From the NCBI GenBank assembly GCA_005406025.1, contig BGZK01000185.1:558001-622000 (forward strand): 64,000 nucleotides of DNA, given 5' to 3'. Made by a program: the position numbers and the translations under genes. The notes under the pieces are model-generated. The model saw nothing but the letters and a program-made list of their open reading frames with translations. It did not search any database and was not told where the DNA came from. Source of the DNA: Eumeta japonica (lineage: Eukaryota; Arthropoda; Insecta; Lepidoptera; Psychidae). Positions 22,110 to 33,950 of this stretch are shown here, piece after piece. Within the stretch, counting starts at the first letter, position 1, and each line of letters begins with the position of its first letter.

Positions 22110-22330
22110 GTATTTATTCGCACGGCGGTGCCGCGCTCAGGCGCGTTCAGGCGTCGGGCGCTCTCCATTCCGCCCGCTAAGGCCGGACCATAGATCAAAC
22201 GATTATTTCAAAGGGTTTTTCGTTGCCGATCGTTTGCGTACGAATCTTGATGTATCCTTGAATCTTTTGATATCGTTCGCGATCCAATAGATATTTGTAG
22301 TCGAGCGGAAGGTTTTGCACTTCGTACCGT
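22110..22330. promoter_or_regulatory. GC-rich block, candidate conserved non-coding element
   Basis: A sharply bounded GC-rich patch (GCACGGCGGTGCCGCGCTC, GGCGTCGGGCGCTCTCC) grading into balanced sequence with GATCGTTTGCGTACG. The 64-codon open frame across it has no domain. Regulatory DNA or the first exon of an unknown transcript are both possible. Confidence 0.25.
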
Positions 22331-23589
22331 CTACGTGGATGTTGAAAAGAGCGGTCTTTCATAACTCCGGTAAAGAGAGTAATGTGTTCCGCTTATTCAA
22401 AGTTTGATGTACGAATTATTCTTGTACGAATAATTCAGATCATTTGATTTTTTTAAAAGCGCTGGTTTAAATAAAATCAAGGCATTAATCTTTTTTTTAA
22501 TAAAATTAAAAATATCTGTACTAATAAAAAAAATTGACGATAGATTATTTTTCTAATTTTCCTTTTGAAAAATTAAACGTTCAAAATTATAAAAACACAT
22601 GTTGCAAGTTATCGCGTGATTCACAAAATTTGCGAGAACGATTTGAAAACAATTTCTAATTCCGTTTCACAATATCATGTTCATGGCGTATTCACTAATA
22701 TACCCTTATAAAAACTGGCTTACCTGTGCTTAAATGTACCAACGGGCAATGGTTTACAGCTATGAAGCATTTGCCACGTGTATGGCGATTTGTTGCTGAT
22801 TTCGCAGTTTGATGTCACGTCAGCCAAACGCAAATCACTAGTGTTTTATTGTTCATTGCACAAAATAAAAGATCCTCGGATTTAGAAATTTGTTCTTTTT
22901 ACATATCACCAAAACAATAATTAGTTATATAAGGGAAATTACTTTGTCAAATATATTTTTCTCCCATTAAGAAATTATTATATTTTACTTGTAAATTTAA
23001 AAAAAAGTCCAAGAAAAAGTTATTGCTTTTGATTAGAATAATATGCATTCTTTGTATCTAAATTCTCTTTCTTAATTTGAATAAAGAACTTGAATACAAA
23101 CAATAAATTTGTTGACGTATAAAAATATTTTGTGGCTTTAAAAGAATATTCTCTTTCTATAAAATCACACAATCTTGATTTTAATAGTGTATTCTTGACT
23201 GATATCTTCCCTTTTTTGTCTTTGACGTAATATAATTAATTTCAGTTTCAATAGATCTTTATTAGTGTTCGAATTCCATGCTTATAAGTATAAATCAGAA
23301 AAATTATTTAAACATGTGGATATATCAATTTTACAAACTAGTTCTTGATAATTACTTATGTCACTACACTCATTTTTTAAGGTGATATTACTGGTATATT
23401 TATTTTTTTATTTTGACTGGTTAATAAAATAGATATTGTGATTACAATATATTTTAAACTGACTTTTAGACTTATAATTTTAGCACTAATAATAAAAATA
23501 TTATGGTAAAAATAAAATATTACATTAACCCAATTCAAATGTTTGTGCGAACAGTTTTTAGTGCACATATATTGGTCGCTCAAGGCGAA
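22331..23589. other. AT-rich non-coding stretch
   Basis: No gene recognised. A small palindrome GAATTATTC-TTGTAC-GAATAATTC lies near 22415-22440 next to a direct repeat TGTACGAA. Confidence 0.4.
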
Positions 23590-23660
23590 AACTTTAACTT
23601 AATAATAGAGTTCCGTTGACACCATTTAGGTACGGAACCTTAAAAAACTCTGTAAAAAAA
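23590..23660 (+). repeat. GGAACCCTAAAA-type repeat end (diverged)
   Basis: TTCCGTTGACACCATTTAGG followed by TACGGAACCTTAAAAA matches the end of the same lepidopteran repeat seen at 21540 and 45290. Confidence 0.5.
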
Positions 23661-25487
23661 TAGAGCTGGGTCCTAACGTGATAGTACTTAATATTGAATT
23701 ACACTAGTACTAAAAACCTATAAACCAGTGTATTTACCTATACAATGTATTGTCATTTTATTTGTCTACAATAAACTCGTTTATAAATACAATTCATACA
23801 TACAAAAGCATATATATCTATAGCGATCGTATTAATTGGTTCAATTGTAGGGGAAAAATCAAGTACAAACGAGAATAACATGAATATTAAGATGATAAAG
23901 AGCTTTAAGCAGATTAAAAATAGCGGGAGAATATTGTTGTTCGACCTAGGCATGGATCGACTTTCACAGCACTGTTGTACCTTAAGTACATGAATATTAA
24001 ATTCAAAAAAAGAAATGAAAAACTATTTAAATATTGGTTCATAAAAAAGTAAAATAATCAAATTGAATATAGTAAAACAATCAAAATCTACGATATTTGA
24101 ATGACAAGCGAGAGATAACCTCTCAGCGGCGGCACTAATAATAATTTCACAATAATTGAAATATAATTACTCACATTACATTTGGCATTTTAACGTCAGC
24201 CAAGATTTAACAATAAAGTATGTTTATTTGACTCAGCCAGGTACACGTATTGATTGCAGTGTGAGTCTGTGCATTTCGTGTTCAAGTGGATTTAAAAATG
24301 CACGAGTTATTTGCATTGCGTTTTTCAACACGAAAATGTCAGTCGAAACCCGAACACCTGACCATTGAACGTATATGTCGAAATACTGATGCAAGTCGGG
24401 AAAAGTTTACAAAATTTTTGTATGTCTTTTAAAATCATCAACATCCATAGTGCCAGCGTGTCCGATGAATCAAGATTAGATTGTAGGTCTGATATATTCT
24501 TCTCGTAGACGATCAGGTCTAGAGGGAGTTGTTGCATTTAATAGAAGATAAACCGATATGCTCTAAACGAGCCTAAATGCAAATAAAAAGGATCCTCGTC
24601 TCATAATTTTCACTTCCATCATTCCGACCTGATCACTAACCGTATTATGCTCCATGAGAAATAAATACGTCTATTTTCTATTTAATCTAAGGTTACGATG
24701 CTACATGATATGACCATCTTGCGCGTACAATAGGATGTAGAAGCTGTAACATATATTTCGTACGGTATTAAATATTTCAGACTCTGTGCACGAGAAAATT
24801 GCTTCCTTTGAAAATTCAGAATAAAAAATGTCAGCACTCGGCATAGACAAGAAATTTCAATAAAAGCTGAGAGCAGCTGTAAATCCCGCCCGTAAGGAAT
24901 GTTCGACATATTACGTCCATATCTTTTCCTCCGCACTCTTTTAGTTTCCAACTGTGAACGCCATTTAAATACAGAGAAACGTAACGTTATATATTTTCTA
25001 TTTGTGATAGATTAGAATTTTCAATTCCAATTTAATTTGTTGCTCGCATAAGTATTATGAGAAAAAATTTAATGATAACAAATCCTTAAATATAAATAGA
25101 GCATTGCATTGAAAAAGGCTTATTCCATTTAAATAATAGAATTATCAATTATTAATTTTCGAATATTATAGAAGGTTATTTTTATAATTCGCCTCAAAAA
25201 TTTAGAATCTTGGACTTCTTGAACACTTGACGCTGGTTTAGTACTGGTCTAAGGCTGCTGACAAGTGTCTTCGTAACCGCGATGAAAACTTTCAGGATCG
25301 AAGGCTTAATGCGCTACGCGCTTTGCGTTCATCTGTCATTTATTTTCACAAATTGGCAGTAAAAAGGTAATTGCCTGTCTAACGTCAAATTTAACGAAAG
25401 GAAATTTTTCTGTAATGATTTTCTAAGACTTTCGTTTGCATGTAAATCAAAATAAGAAAGTTATAACAAGCTTTTGTTTGCTTTCAT
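23661..25487. other. AT-rich non-coding stretch
   Basis: No gene recognised. Open frames at 23753-23953, 24156-24368, 24325-24537 and 24682-24951 have no domains and no splice context. A slightly GC-richer patch at 25230-25330 precedes the mariner and may include its 5' UTR. Confidence 0.4.
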
Positions 25488-26352
25488 GATGAGGCTCCAT
25501 TCCTTGCCATTGTTTATAACTGGTTCATTATGTTCAAATCTGGTCGTGCTAATATGGCTGACGATTTGTATGTGGGACGTATTTTTACGGCGACGACCGA
25601 AGACAACATCAGTGCTGCGCTGTTTATGATAAATACTGGCAAAAAAGTGATCTATCAGCTGATTTCAACAAACTTAGGTCTTGGTATGATCTAAACGCAT
25701 AAAATCATCCATGAACGTTTAGCGGTCAGATAGCTTTGTATTCGAAGGGTAACTCATAATTTCAATGAAGCTCAAAAACTCCGTTGCGTTAATTGTTGCC
25801 ATGAAATGATACACAGATTTACAGATGGTGATTTAAATGGTGTACATGACATAGTTAAAGCTGTAGTTACTGTTACAATCCTGAAACTAAAAGACAGTCT
25901 GTTCAATGAGTGTTTCCTTTGGAGGAGTTGTCCACTAAAGTAAAACGAAGTCGAAATGTCGGAAAAAGATGGTGGCCTCTTTCTTCGAAATGACAGGTCA
26001 TAATGAAAGATTTTTTATATAAGATAAAAAGATAGTCATTGCAGACTGGTACATTAACAATTGTTTGGCTCATGTTATGGAAAAAGCTAGGGAAAAACGA
26101 CCTCGCAGTAGGATTCACCTTTATCAACAACAACGCCTCACCATATACCGCCAGACAAACAACTAATTATTTGGAGATATTAGGTATAGAAATACTGACT
26201 CACTCGTCTTATAGTCCTGACCTCGCTCCTTGCTATTTTTATTTATTTCCTAAAATAAAAGCAAAACTTCAAGAAAAGTGGTTTATGGACGTCGAGGAAG
26301 TAATGGCTCCATATGAAAAGGTTATCGAAATCAGCCCTAAATGCAAGTAATT
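25488..26352 (+). pseudogene. mariner (Tc1/mariner, DD34D) transposase pseudogene
   Basis: Starting at DEAPFLAIVYNWFIMFKSGR the sequence follows a mariner transposase almost to its C-terminus: second helix-turn-helix (NISAALFMINTGKKVIYQL, STNLGLGM), then HNFNEAQKLRCVNCCHEMI, and a frame at 26039-26350 with NNNASPYTARQTTNYLEIL, SYSPDLAPCYFYLFPKIK and EKWFMDVEEVMAPYEKV. Exactly 34 residues separate the positions of the second and third catalytic acids, confirming a DD34D mariner. Both are lost: HHD has become NNN and the third D is Y. Frameshifts and stops are numerous. The N-terminal ~30 residues and both terminal inverted repeats could not be found, so the boundaries are those of the recognisable coding part. 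Confidence 0.9.
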
Positions 26353-27010
26353 GGTCAGTTTTTGATTTTCTAAGAACCTTCAGATTGATTTATGTACTTA
26401 CTTATAAATACTGTTACGTAGAAATTATGATTTTAATTGACTTTACATTGATCAGAACATGGTTAATCAAAATTATGTATGTTTCCAAAGAAACATCCCC
26501 GTAAAAAACCAATAAAACTACCGCCTGCATAATAAAATTTGGACAGAAACCACTATTGAAAGAAGTATCAGAATAAATCGAGCCACAAAAAATTAAAGTC
26601 ATGTATAAGAGAACGAAAGAGTCAGGGTAGATGAACCTGGTCTCGAATCATCTGTGATATAATAAAGACAGTGGATATAAGTACAGACATCACATAGAAC
26701 CAACAACAATTATAATTTGACGTGCATCACGTAGATAAGCATAATCATGCGTTTATTTGTTTAAATTATTTTTATTAGAACTAACGACCGTCACCTGTTC
26801 CCTTCACTGGGCGTTATAGGTCATGGACTTAAGTAAAACAAAATCAAAATATAGCCTTAAACCATCTACGAACGAATCGCATTCAATTGTCAATGTGGCA
26901 TACCGATACGTTAAATATTTATTAACTGATGCCTGGACTGAAAGAAATCGCTTTCACTATATAGATTTTACATTTCTATTCAATACAGGCCTTAAAGCAT
27001 GACAAGCTCT
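26353..27010. other. AT-rich non-coding stretch after the mariner
   Basis: The first ~150 bases probably include the mariner C-terminus and 3' end. Nothing else is recognised. Confidence 0.35.
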
Positions 27011-27057
27011 ATGTAATCTATTACATTTTATAATATACATTCTATATTATAAAATGT
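27011..27057. repeat. Pair of abutting hairpins, imperfect relative of the double-hairpin loci
   Basis: ATGTAA-TCTA-TTACAT (27011-27026) overlaps a second palindrome whose arms are ACATTTTATAATATA (27023-27037) and its exact reverse complement (27043-27057). TCTA recurs at 27041-27044 but the second hairpin's own loop is CATTC, so the identical-loop rule is only partly met. Confidence 0.75.
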
Positions 27058-27639
27058 TTTAACATTGTGGACTATTTACAGAAAAAATCGGACAGTGCGA
27101 ATAGGACTCGCATCCTGAGGGTTCTGTACAAACCTAGTTGTGTAAATAGATATTTTATCAATTTAGAAGCTTGATGGTTTTTGCCTGTTTTTAATACCGA
27201 CTCAGACGAGATACTGGTCCAAAAAATTCCGAAAATGTTGCTTTTTTTTTCAAAAAAATTTAGATTCTCTTTAATAAATCTATTTTTTTTTTATTCTAAT
27301 GTTTTCGAAACGTGAAGTTAAAAAGTGTCCTCTAAGATATTCTTTTACATCACAAACCATACTCCAAGTGCAAGTTTGTAATCACAAACAATAATTTATC
27401 GTATGATATAACTACAAACTATGGATTCTTTGATATTTTCCTTTACTTGTGCTGATAGACCTTTCTTCTTGCCAAATTTTATAATTCTAGATCAACAGGA
27501 AGTATTATATAGATTGTGATTCATTTAAAAGTTTCAAAGTATAAGGCATAAATAGTTTGGCTGTATTTTTGATTACATTGACTTAGAACTTTAATTTTTT
27601 TACATCTCTAATGGACTCCACACCTAAGTATTCTGTGTT
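27058..27639. other. AT-rich non-coding stretch
   Basis: No feature recognised; the later part may be the body of the repeat that ends at 27770. Confidence 0.35.
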
Positions 27640-27770
27640 AATTTCAACTTGATACTTCTACGTATCGCTTAGAAAAAAGTCTTGACAGACAAACCGAAAA
27701 AGGAAGACAAAGCGATCTTATAATATTTTTTTTGCTTTTGATTTACGGAACCCTAAAATCGGAAGTATTA
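27640..27770 (+). repeat. GGAACCCTAAAA-type interspersed repeat end
   Basis: TTTCAACTTGATACTTCTAC, then GACAGACAAACCGAAAAAGG and TTGATTTACGGAACCCTAAA are in the order expected for this abundant lepidopteran repeat end. Confidence 0.6.
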
Positions 27771-27784
27771 AACGGAACTAGTAC

Positions 27785-28335
27785 TCGTTAATTAAACGAG
27801 CAAACGGGATGCTGTGAGCGGCAACGCTCCGCGCTCGACCGAGCAGAATGATGATCGCTATTAGCCAGCTCGGAGCTTCACCTGGAAGATTTATCCCGCT
27901 CCGTATACCCAACTAATCCACTGTCGATCGTTCGCCGTTATAAAACATCTAACACTTAACTTTGCGAGGTCAAAGGTACGTTTCACATCTCGCCTCGCAA
28001 AACGACGTTACCAAAATCCAGACTCGCACGGCAAGGCGGAATTCACCGAGACATTACACCCGATAATGGAGCGACTCACGATGGAATCACTTAACGGAAA
28101 ATGTAAAATAATGTTTCCCGCGACGACAGATAAATCACCGGGCGTCCCCGTCCATATAATTTTTGTGTAACACGTCCGCCGCGCGCGTCGCCGAAAGGAT
28201 CCTTAATAATGTAATAAATTTCCACGCGCTTGTAAGTGATTCTATACATTTCTGAGCAGCAATTTGAGACATCGGCGAGGAATCCTAGTGCTCAGCGCGC
28301 GCGCATTATTTATAATGCGATTAGAGCTGAAGAGA
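27785..28335. promoter_or_regulatory. GC-rich block, best candidate conserved regulatory region
   Basis: About 550 bp of balanced to GC-rich sequence with no repeat signature and no long frame. It holds AGGTCAAAGGT (27967-27977), which resembles a direct-repeat nuclear-receptor site, a CCGCCGCGCGCGTCGCCG stretch near 28170, and an 18-nt perfect palindrome CGCATTATTTATAATGCG (28312-28329). Compositionally this is what long-conserved enhancers in lepidopteran developmental loci look like. Function is inferred only from composition and motif content. Confidence 0.35.
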
Positions 28336-28510
28336 GTACATTGCCCATGTACACTTTATCTAGTTGAGAAAGAGATAATATTTTGTGGCCGGTGTAATGA
28401 ATATATTTCTTTATTTGCAAGTATACTCTGTTGAAAGCATTTGCAAGTACAGCACATATACTCTGTTGCCTTGTTTCATAGATAGAACGAAACTAGATAA
28501 TTTGGGAGAA
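28336..28510. other. AT-rich spacer before the satellite
   Basis: Contains two similar phrases (AAGTATACTCTGTTG and CATATACTCTGTTGC at about 28420 and 28455), a short direct repeat. Nothing else recognised. Confidence 0.35.
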
Positions 28511-29600
28511 ATATTTTAATTTGATTTGAACGTTGAGGAATATTTACTACTGTACTCGTTACATCAGTTTAAATATATTAGTTTAATGTAAAGAATGAAC
28601 GTGGTTACTGTCAAGACTTGTCAAAGTAACTAGTTTAAATGCATTAATTTCCTTTAAGCAATAATGATGATTACTTCTAGGGCTCGTCAAAAATATTTAT
28701 ATAACTTTGTTCTGAACAATATAGGTGATTACTGTCACATTTGTCAGTGTAGTTTCAATGTATCAATATGATACTATTTTGTGTTTGTGTTTGCTATCAG
28801 GACTTGTAAAAACATTTTAAACATTTCAGTTCATTTTGGATAATAAAGGTATTTAAGGCTCGCCTAAGTAGTTTCGATATACCAATTTTTTTATATCAAC
28901 AAAGGTAATTATTATCAGTATTCATCAAAACAGCTTAAATATTTCAATTTAATTCCAACAATAAAGGTGACTATTTTAAAAATACGAAGAAATAATTTAA
29001 ATTTTCAATTCACTTTCCATAATAAAGGTAATTACTGTCAGAACTCATCAAAATAGTTTCAATGTAATAATTTAATTTTATCAATAAACGTTTATTGTTC
29101 GAATTAAACTAAAATATTTAAGCTATTTTGACGAATCCTGGTGGTAATCACCGTTGTTGATAAAATCAAATTGATATATTTAAACTAGTTTGACGAGTCC
29201 TAACAGTGATTGCATTTATTATTCATATTGAACTGAAAATTGAAATCACTTTTACTATTAAAACTAGCTTAGCTTAGCTTAGCAAAATAGCTTAAATATC
29301 TCAGTTTAATTCGAACAATAAAAGTGAAATTTTCCTTTTAATTTCAATTATAAACGTAATTGCTGCTAGAATATTTAAACTAGAATATTTAAAGTATGAT
29401 AACTATGCAGTTTAAACATTTTAGTTTAATTTTAACTAGAACTGAAATTCCGGTCAGGGCTCGTCAAAATAGTTTTAGAATTTATCATTTGATCTTATCA
29501 ATAAAGGTGATTACTGTCAGGATTCCTTAGTTTAAACATTTCATTTTGATTCGAACGATAAAGGTAACGTATGTAACTACTCATGTCAATAGGGCAAATA
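28511..29600. repeat. ~61-bp tandem repeat array (about 17 units) with an internal inverted segment
   Basis: The core phrase AATAAAGGTGATTACTGTCA followed by GGACTCGTCAAAATAGTTT and AAATATTTCAATTTAATTCG recurs in diverged form. Starts of the 'ATAAAGGT' motif at 28843, 28899, 28961, 29022 and 29084 give a period near 61 bp, and units alternate between '..TCGAACAATAAAGG' and '..TTATCAATAAAGG' types, hinting at a dimeric ~122-bp higher unit. From about 29090 to 29282 the units run in reverse orientation, then return to forward orientation. There is no frame, no conserved spacers and no protein genes nearby, so it is a minisatellite. Confidence 0.9.
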
Positions 29601-31945
29601 TTCTGGATTAATCATAAGCATTAAATTTTTTACTGGCAGTTTTTCTTTCTTCAACCTATTCAAATGTAATTCATCATTTACGTAACATATTTAGAGAAAT
29701 TGATATCTCTATTCCCGATATCCTACAATGATGTTTGGGACTCTTTATATACTAGAAACTAATGAATAGTATCAAAATATGAATTGGAATCCAGACCAAC
29801 AAGGAAAATACTATTGAAAGCAGAATCAGAATCAGAAACGCGATTTGTTCACGTACGAGAAGATAATGACGTGAGCAAGGGAATTTACTGCGTATCCAAG
29901 CGAACAAGACCACGTTAAAAGTCAATAATGCACTAGTAAAATTATGAATAATGGGTATGTTGGAAGAAATAATGTTTTATCGCATGAAATCATTTCATTG
30001 CCTATCGTTATTGCTTTATTCGCCATCGATGATTGCTCCACACGCGGCCGACCTCGTATCAGGGCAGATAAACAAGACATTTGTCTTCCTCGAGAAGAAA
30101 TGAAGAAATCCAAACACAAGTAATGATGTCCGGGCTGATAATCTGTCAATGTCGAATTCAAACTGAAACTCTATTCCTCTACGCTCCGAGCGTTCGAAGC
30201 GAATGTATTTCTTCTTGGAATAGACGATGATAAAAGACGTTCTGTAGAAAAGTATGAAGGATTACTTGACCTCTAGTGCTAATATCGATGGTGTAGAAGA
30301 AATAAAGTTCTCAAGGGGTTCATCATGATTATGATCATAGTGCTTATTTTTGACCTCAATGAAAAATATGAGCTCATAAACAAAACCTTAGTAAATTAAC
30401 AATATGGTCGTAGACATAACATGTTGTTATGGTAGATACTTCTGGCCTGTGACAAAGCATCATTAAATTTTCAAAAACATGTCGATTTGCATTTTTGCAT
30501 TAATGTTTTTTTTTAAAATTTGGTAAATTCTACGTTCACCAAATTATCATTAAATATGATCTTACAAAACGTATTAAAAGACCTTGGAATCAATGTTTAA
30601 AATGACATGTCTAGAAAGATATTGTATTTTTTTTTAATTGCTCTATTTTAACAGGCTTTTAGTACAAAACATGGTTATCGACGAGAAAAGCATTAAACCG
30701 ATTTGAAAACATTCTATTGCAATTTTTAAAGAATATCTTGTACAAAAATGACCATGGTCGGCCGCAGCACTACAGCGACTTCATCTTTATGGACATAGTA
30801 ACTAAGATGGACGTATACTTACAAAAACAGCCGCTATTGCTCGATTCATTAAGCTCAATTTAACTCGGTGCGTCTAACACGAGATTTCACTCTTCGTACT
30901 GTTTTCTCCAGGAAAAAAGTGTACAATAAAGCTAAATAACTAAATACGACGGCGCTTATAATAAAGATTATAGATGCCGTAATTGAAGATAGATAGCTAC
31001 GTTTAACTAATAATTAATTTTGCATGATTATTAGTTTTAAAATAAAGCTTTATTTTTTTTTAAATATTGTATTTACAAAGACGTAAAATGTATTCCTCAA
31101 AGACCTGTTGAAATCTTAAACCAATGGATACCTGTTCATTTGGTACTAAACAACAATTTTTTTTAATTGAATATATTGGTGCTTGAATGATTTTTACAGT
31201 CACGAAAGCAAATTAAACGAAAAAAGCGAACTGGTTACATGTTTCGCCTCTTATATAGCGCGCATTTTGATATTACAAAGACCTATTAAAACTTTCTGTA
31301 GAATTCAACGCGGCTAGTCAGTGTTAGGGAAATTACGAATACATGTCCGATATACCTCAATGCCCAAAGACATCTTTGTGCAATGACTATTGCTCGCGGC
31401 GACACACAGATGCTAGGCCTGATCTCTTACTCTCTGAGTTTGTTGGTCTTAAAAAAAACTAACGGCGGGATGTTCCAAAATCAGTAGTATTTAACTATAA
31501 ATTTTAACTATTAATCATAATCTTTATTTCAACATTTAGCAAAACTGTCAAATTCTATTGCTTCAGAAATCACTTGTTTAAAGTTAAATGTTAACGGATA
31601 GGTTACTGTCAGTCAAGATATGCCCGTAATATATGATTCTTAATTTTATAGATATGGGAAATTTCCGAAATAGATTACGAAGAAAAACTTCAATTATTAC
31701 CTATTACTATAAATTATTAAGAAAATAATCATATTAGAACTAAAATTCACTATTATATGTATACCGTCAATGTTACAAATGCCAAAATTGCCGATTTGAA
31801 AGTTAACTTAGCATTAGGAGATGGCCCCACGCACCTCCAACATTAACTCTAAAGTTACCAGTTAACTGTCAATTGTGAAGTTGAAACAACATGTTTTGAC
31901 GTGTTTAGCTTTTAACTTTAACAGTTAGCAGCTAATTATAGTAAA
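29601..31945. other. AT-rich non-coding stretch
   Basis: No gene recognised in 2.3 kb. A GC-richer patch at 29990-30120 carries a minus-strand open frame without a domain. An inverted repeat AACTAATAAT ... ATTATTAGTT lies at about 31005-31036. Confidence 0.4.
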
Positions 31946-31947
31946 TG

Positions 31948-32330
31948 AAAGTTTGAAGTGCACCACTGTAAGTGTTTCTCAGCGAGTAATGGAAAGAACC
32001 ATGCTCGGGGTTTCTCTACGAGATGAAATCCGAAACGAGGATAGTCGCAGGAAAATAGGACTAACCGACACAGTTCATAGAATCAGAATGTTGAAGCGGC
32101 AATGGGCAGGCACCATCGCTCATAGAACTGATGACCGCTGGGGGTGACCGGTTCTCGGGTGACGAACACGAGCTGGAGGTCGCATCGTGGGTTGCTTTCC
32201 CACTAGCTGAACTGACGACCTAATGAGGTTCGCGGATCATGGTGCTTCCAGGTGGCCCAAGGTCGTACATCGCGGAAATGTAGTGGGAAGGCTATGTCCG
32301 ATAGTGGACGTCCAATGCCTGAAACCAATG
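31948..32330 (+). pseudogene. RTE-type (second family) retrotransposon, C-terminal end
   Basis: The frame 31953-32147 reads SVSQRVMERTMLGVSLRDEI, RNEDSRRKIGLTDTVHRI and LKRQWAGTIAHRTDDRWG, a pattern typical of the C-terminal domain of RTE elements in insects ('QRAMERAMLGVSLRDKIRN...', 'KWQWAGHIARRTDGRW'). After a frameshift, the usual GRP..RW.DDL/W...A.DR..W segment is recognisable in shuffled frames to about 32280. It is a different family from the one at 15030 and 20240, whose sequence reads MCGVSRKDRCRN here. The upstream RT palm is missing. Not functional. Confidence 0.8.
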
Positions 32331-33330
32331 CTACCTATTTGTATAAGGTTAATATAATATTCTTTCTAATCGGTGTTTTCTGCTGGTATTGTTCTGAATA
32401 ATATATATATTTTTTTATATTTTCCGTGATGATAATTCAGTTTCAATCTTCGATCCGAAGAAATGAAAAAAAAAAACTATACTTACGTGTTAGTCGACTA
32501 CATAAAGTCACGAATTTATTTAGAGCTATGTATGCGCTAGTTAAATTAGGTGTTTGAAAATATCCGAACACACTTTTCGTTTAGGTAAGCTTTATATAAT
32601 TTTGAACACATCGAAGAAAAAAGCGTTAAAGAGTCACAGCTTATGGAAGTTATGTACCTATATAGCGTTATCTACATATTTTTTTTAAGTACCTGTAATA
32701 TATTCGAATTGAAAAAAAAAAGCTGCCCAGGAATTTCTTGCTCGTCCTTTTTGAGAGAAATTTGCTATCTGAATGAGTGGCAAAATGGCAAAATTTTTAA
32801 AATATAAATTCTTTAAATATTGTAACGTACTACAAATGTTCGTAATAACGATGTATTTGAATTGTAATTTGAACTTCAACTTTTCATGTTTCATAGTTTC
32901 TAATATACTAATCCATGACAAACTAATAGACAAAAAGATGATTACATGAGTGTTCTCTTAAAATACTTTCAGAAACACTTTTTACGGAACGTTCTAAACG
33001 TTCTTTCAATTTTTTCATTATTAAAATTGACGATTGTCACCACTGAAACCTATTTTGTCACAGTCAAAGAGACTGTTAATTGGAGATTATGGAACCTTTT
33101 AAAAACGAATTAGAAAATTTTCAACTTTTATTTCGCTATATCTTTGTTATGGTATATAATTTTGCTAAGTCAGTTTTTGCTCAATTTCAGCCGTAGTTCT
33201 TCATTTATTATCATAAAATTATTGAGTTACCTCATACATGATTACTGGTGTTACATTTGGTCAAACGTGGTAATGGGATGTCTACGCTTTTGTCCCTCAT
33301 AGATATTTTTAACGGAGATCATTTTTCAAA
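32331..33330. other. AT-rich non-coding stretch
   Basis: No gene recognised. A-rich runs and a minus-strand open frame at 32685-32933 without a domain. Confidence 0.4.
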
Positions 33331-33850
33331 TAGTATATAATATTTGCTAGTTTTGATAGCATTAAATAGATAACATTTAAAAAAAGGAGAAAATAAAAAG
33401 TAAAAAAGTGTCCCGCCATTATTTTATTGTTTTTCTATCCACCAAAATGAGTGAATCTAACGTAGAAACTCGATATATATTGAAGTGTTATTACAAAGGA
33501 AGAAAAAAATACGCACAAGCAAAAACTTGGAGAAATTTACGAACCTAATGCAGTGTCGGAAAGAGTAGCACATAACTGGTTCAAATATTTTCAGTCCATT
33601 AATTTTATGTAAAAGATGAACCTGACTGTGATCGAACTGTTATGGATAAAATCGATGGCATTTTGGAAAAAGTAGCTAGATTAACATATTAGTTCTTACA
33701 ACATAGCTGAGCTGAGGATTGACCGCAAAACCGTTTTGACCCATTTGAAAAAAGCTGGATATACAAAAAAGATTTCACGATTTAAATCCATAGTGATGAA
33801 GATACGTCATTTTTTAAATTGCTTCACAATGTAAAAGCGAACGAGTTCCA
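33331..33850 (+). pseudogene. mariner transposase N-terminal half, decayed
   Basis: An ATG at 33447 starts MSESNVETRYILKCYYKG, followed after frame changes by VAHNWFKYFQSINFM-like sequence, DEPDCDRTVMDKIDGILEK and HISSYNIAELRIDRKTVLTH, LKKAGYTKK. This is the paired helix-turn-helix DNA-binding half of a mariner transposase ('..AQNWFKRFQSGNFDVKDEPRSGRP..', '..IDHKTVLTHLKKAGYTKKLDVWVPH'). The catalytic half is missing; the sequence degrades just before the double hairpin at 33857. The 5' UTR matches the element at 48976: CTAGTTTTGATA lies exactly 100 bp upstream of the ATG in both. Confidence 0.85.
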
Positions 33851-33856
33851 GTTTCA

Positions 33857-33950
33857 AATTTAATAATAACTACAAAGTTATTATTAAATTAAAACTAGCC
33901 ACTTACATAAAACAATATTTACAAAAATATTGTTTATGTAAGTGGCCAGT
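33857..33950. repeat. Double hairpin with identical ACAA loops (locus 3)
   Basis: Hairpin 1: AATTTAATAATAACT (33857-33871), loop ACAA, exact reverse complement 33876-33890. Hairpin 2: arms 33894-33920 and 33925-33950 (core CCACTTACATAAA...), loop ACAA, with one mismatch and one extra A in the left arm. The 45-nt segment between the two ACAA copies therefore consists of inverted copies of its flanks. It sits at the decayed 3' end of a mariner copy. Confidence 0.9.

Noticed and set aside
28511..29600. CRISPR array
   Set aside because: The period is ~61 bp with gradual divergence across the whole unit, no conserved repeat with unique spacers, and the context is eukaryotic.
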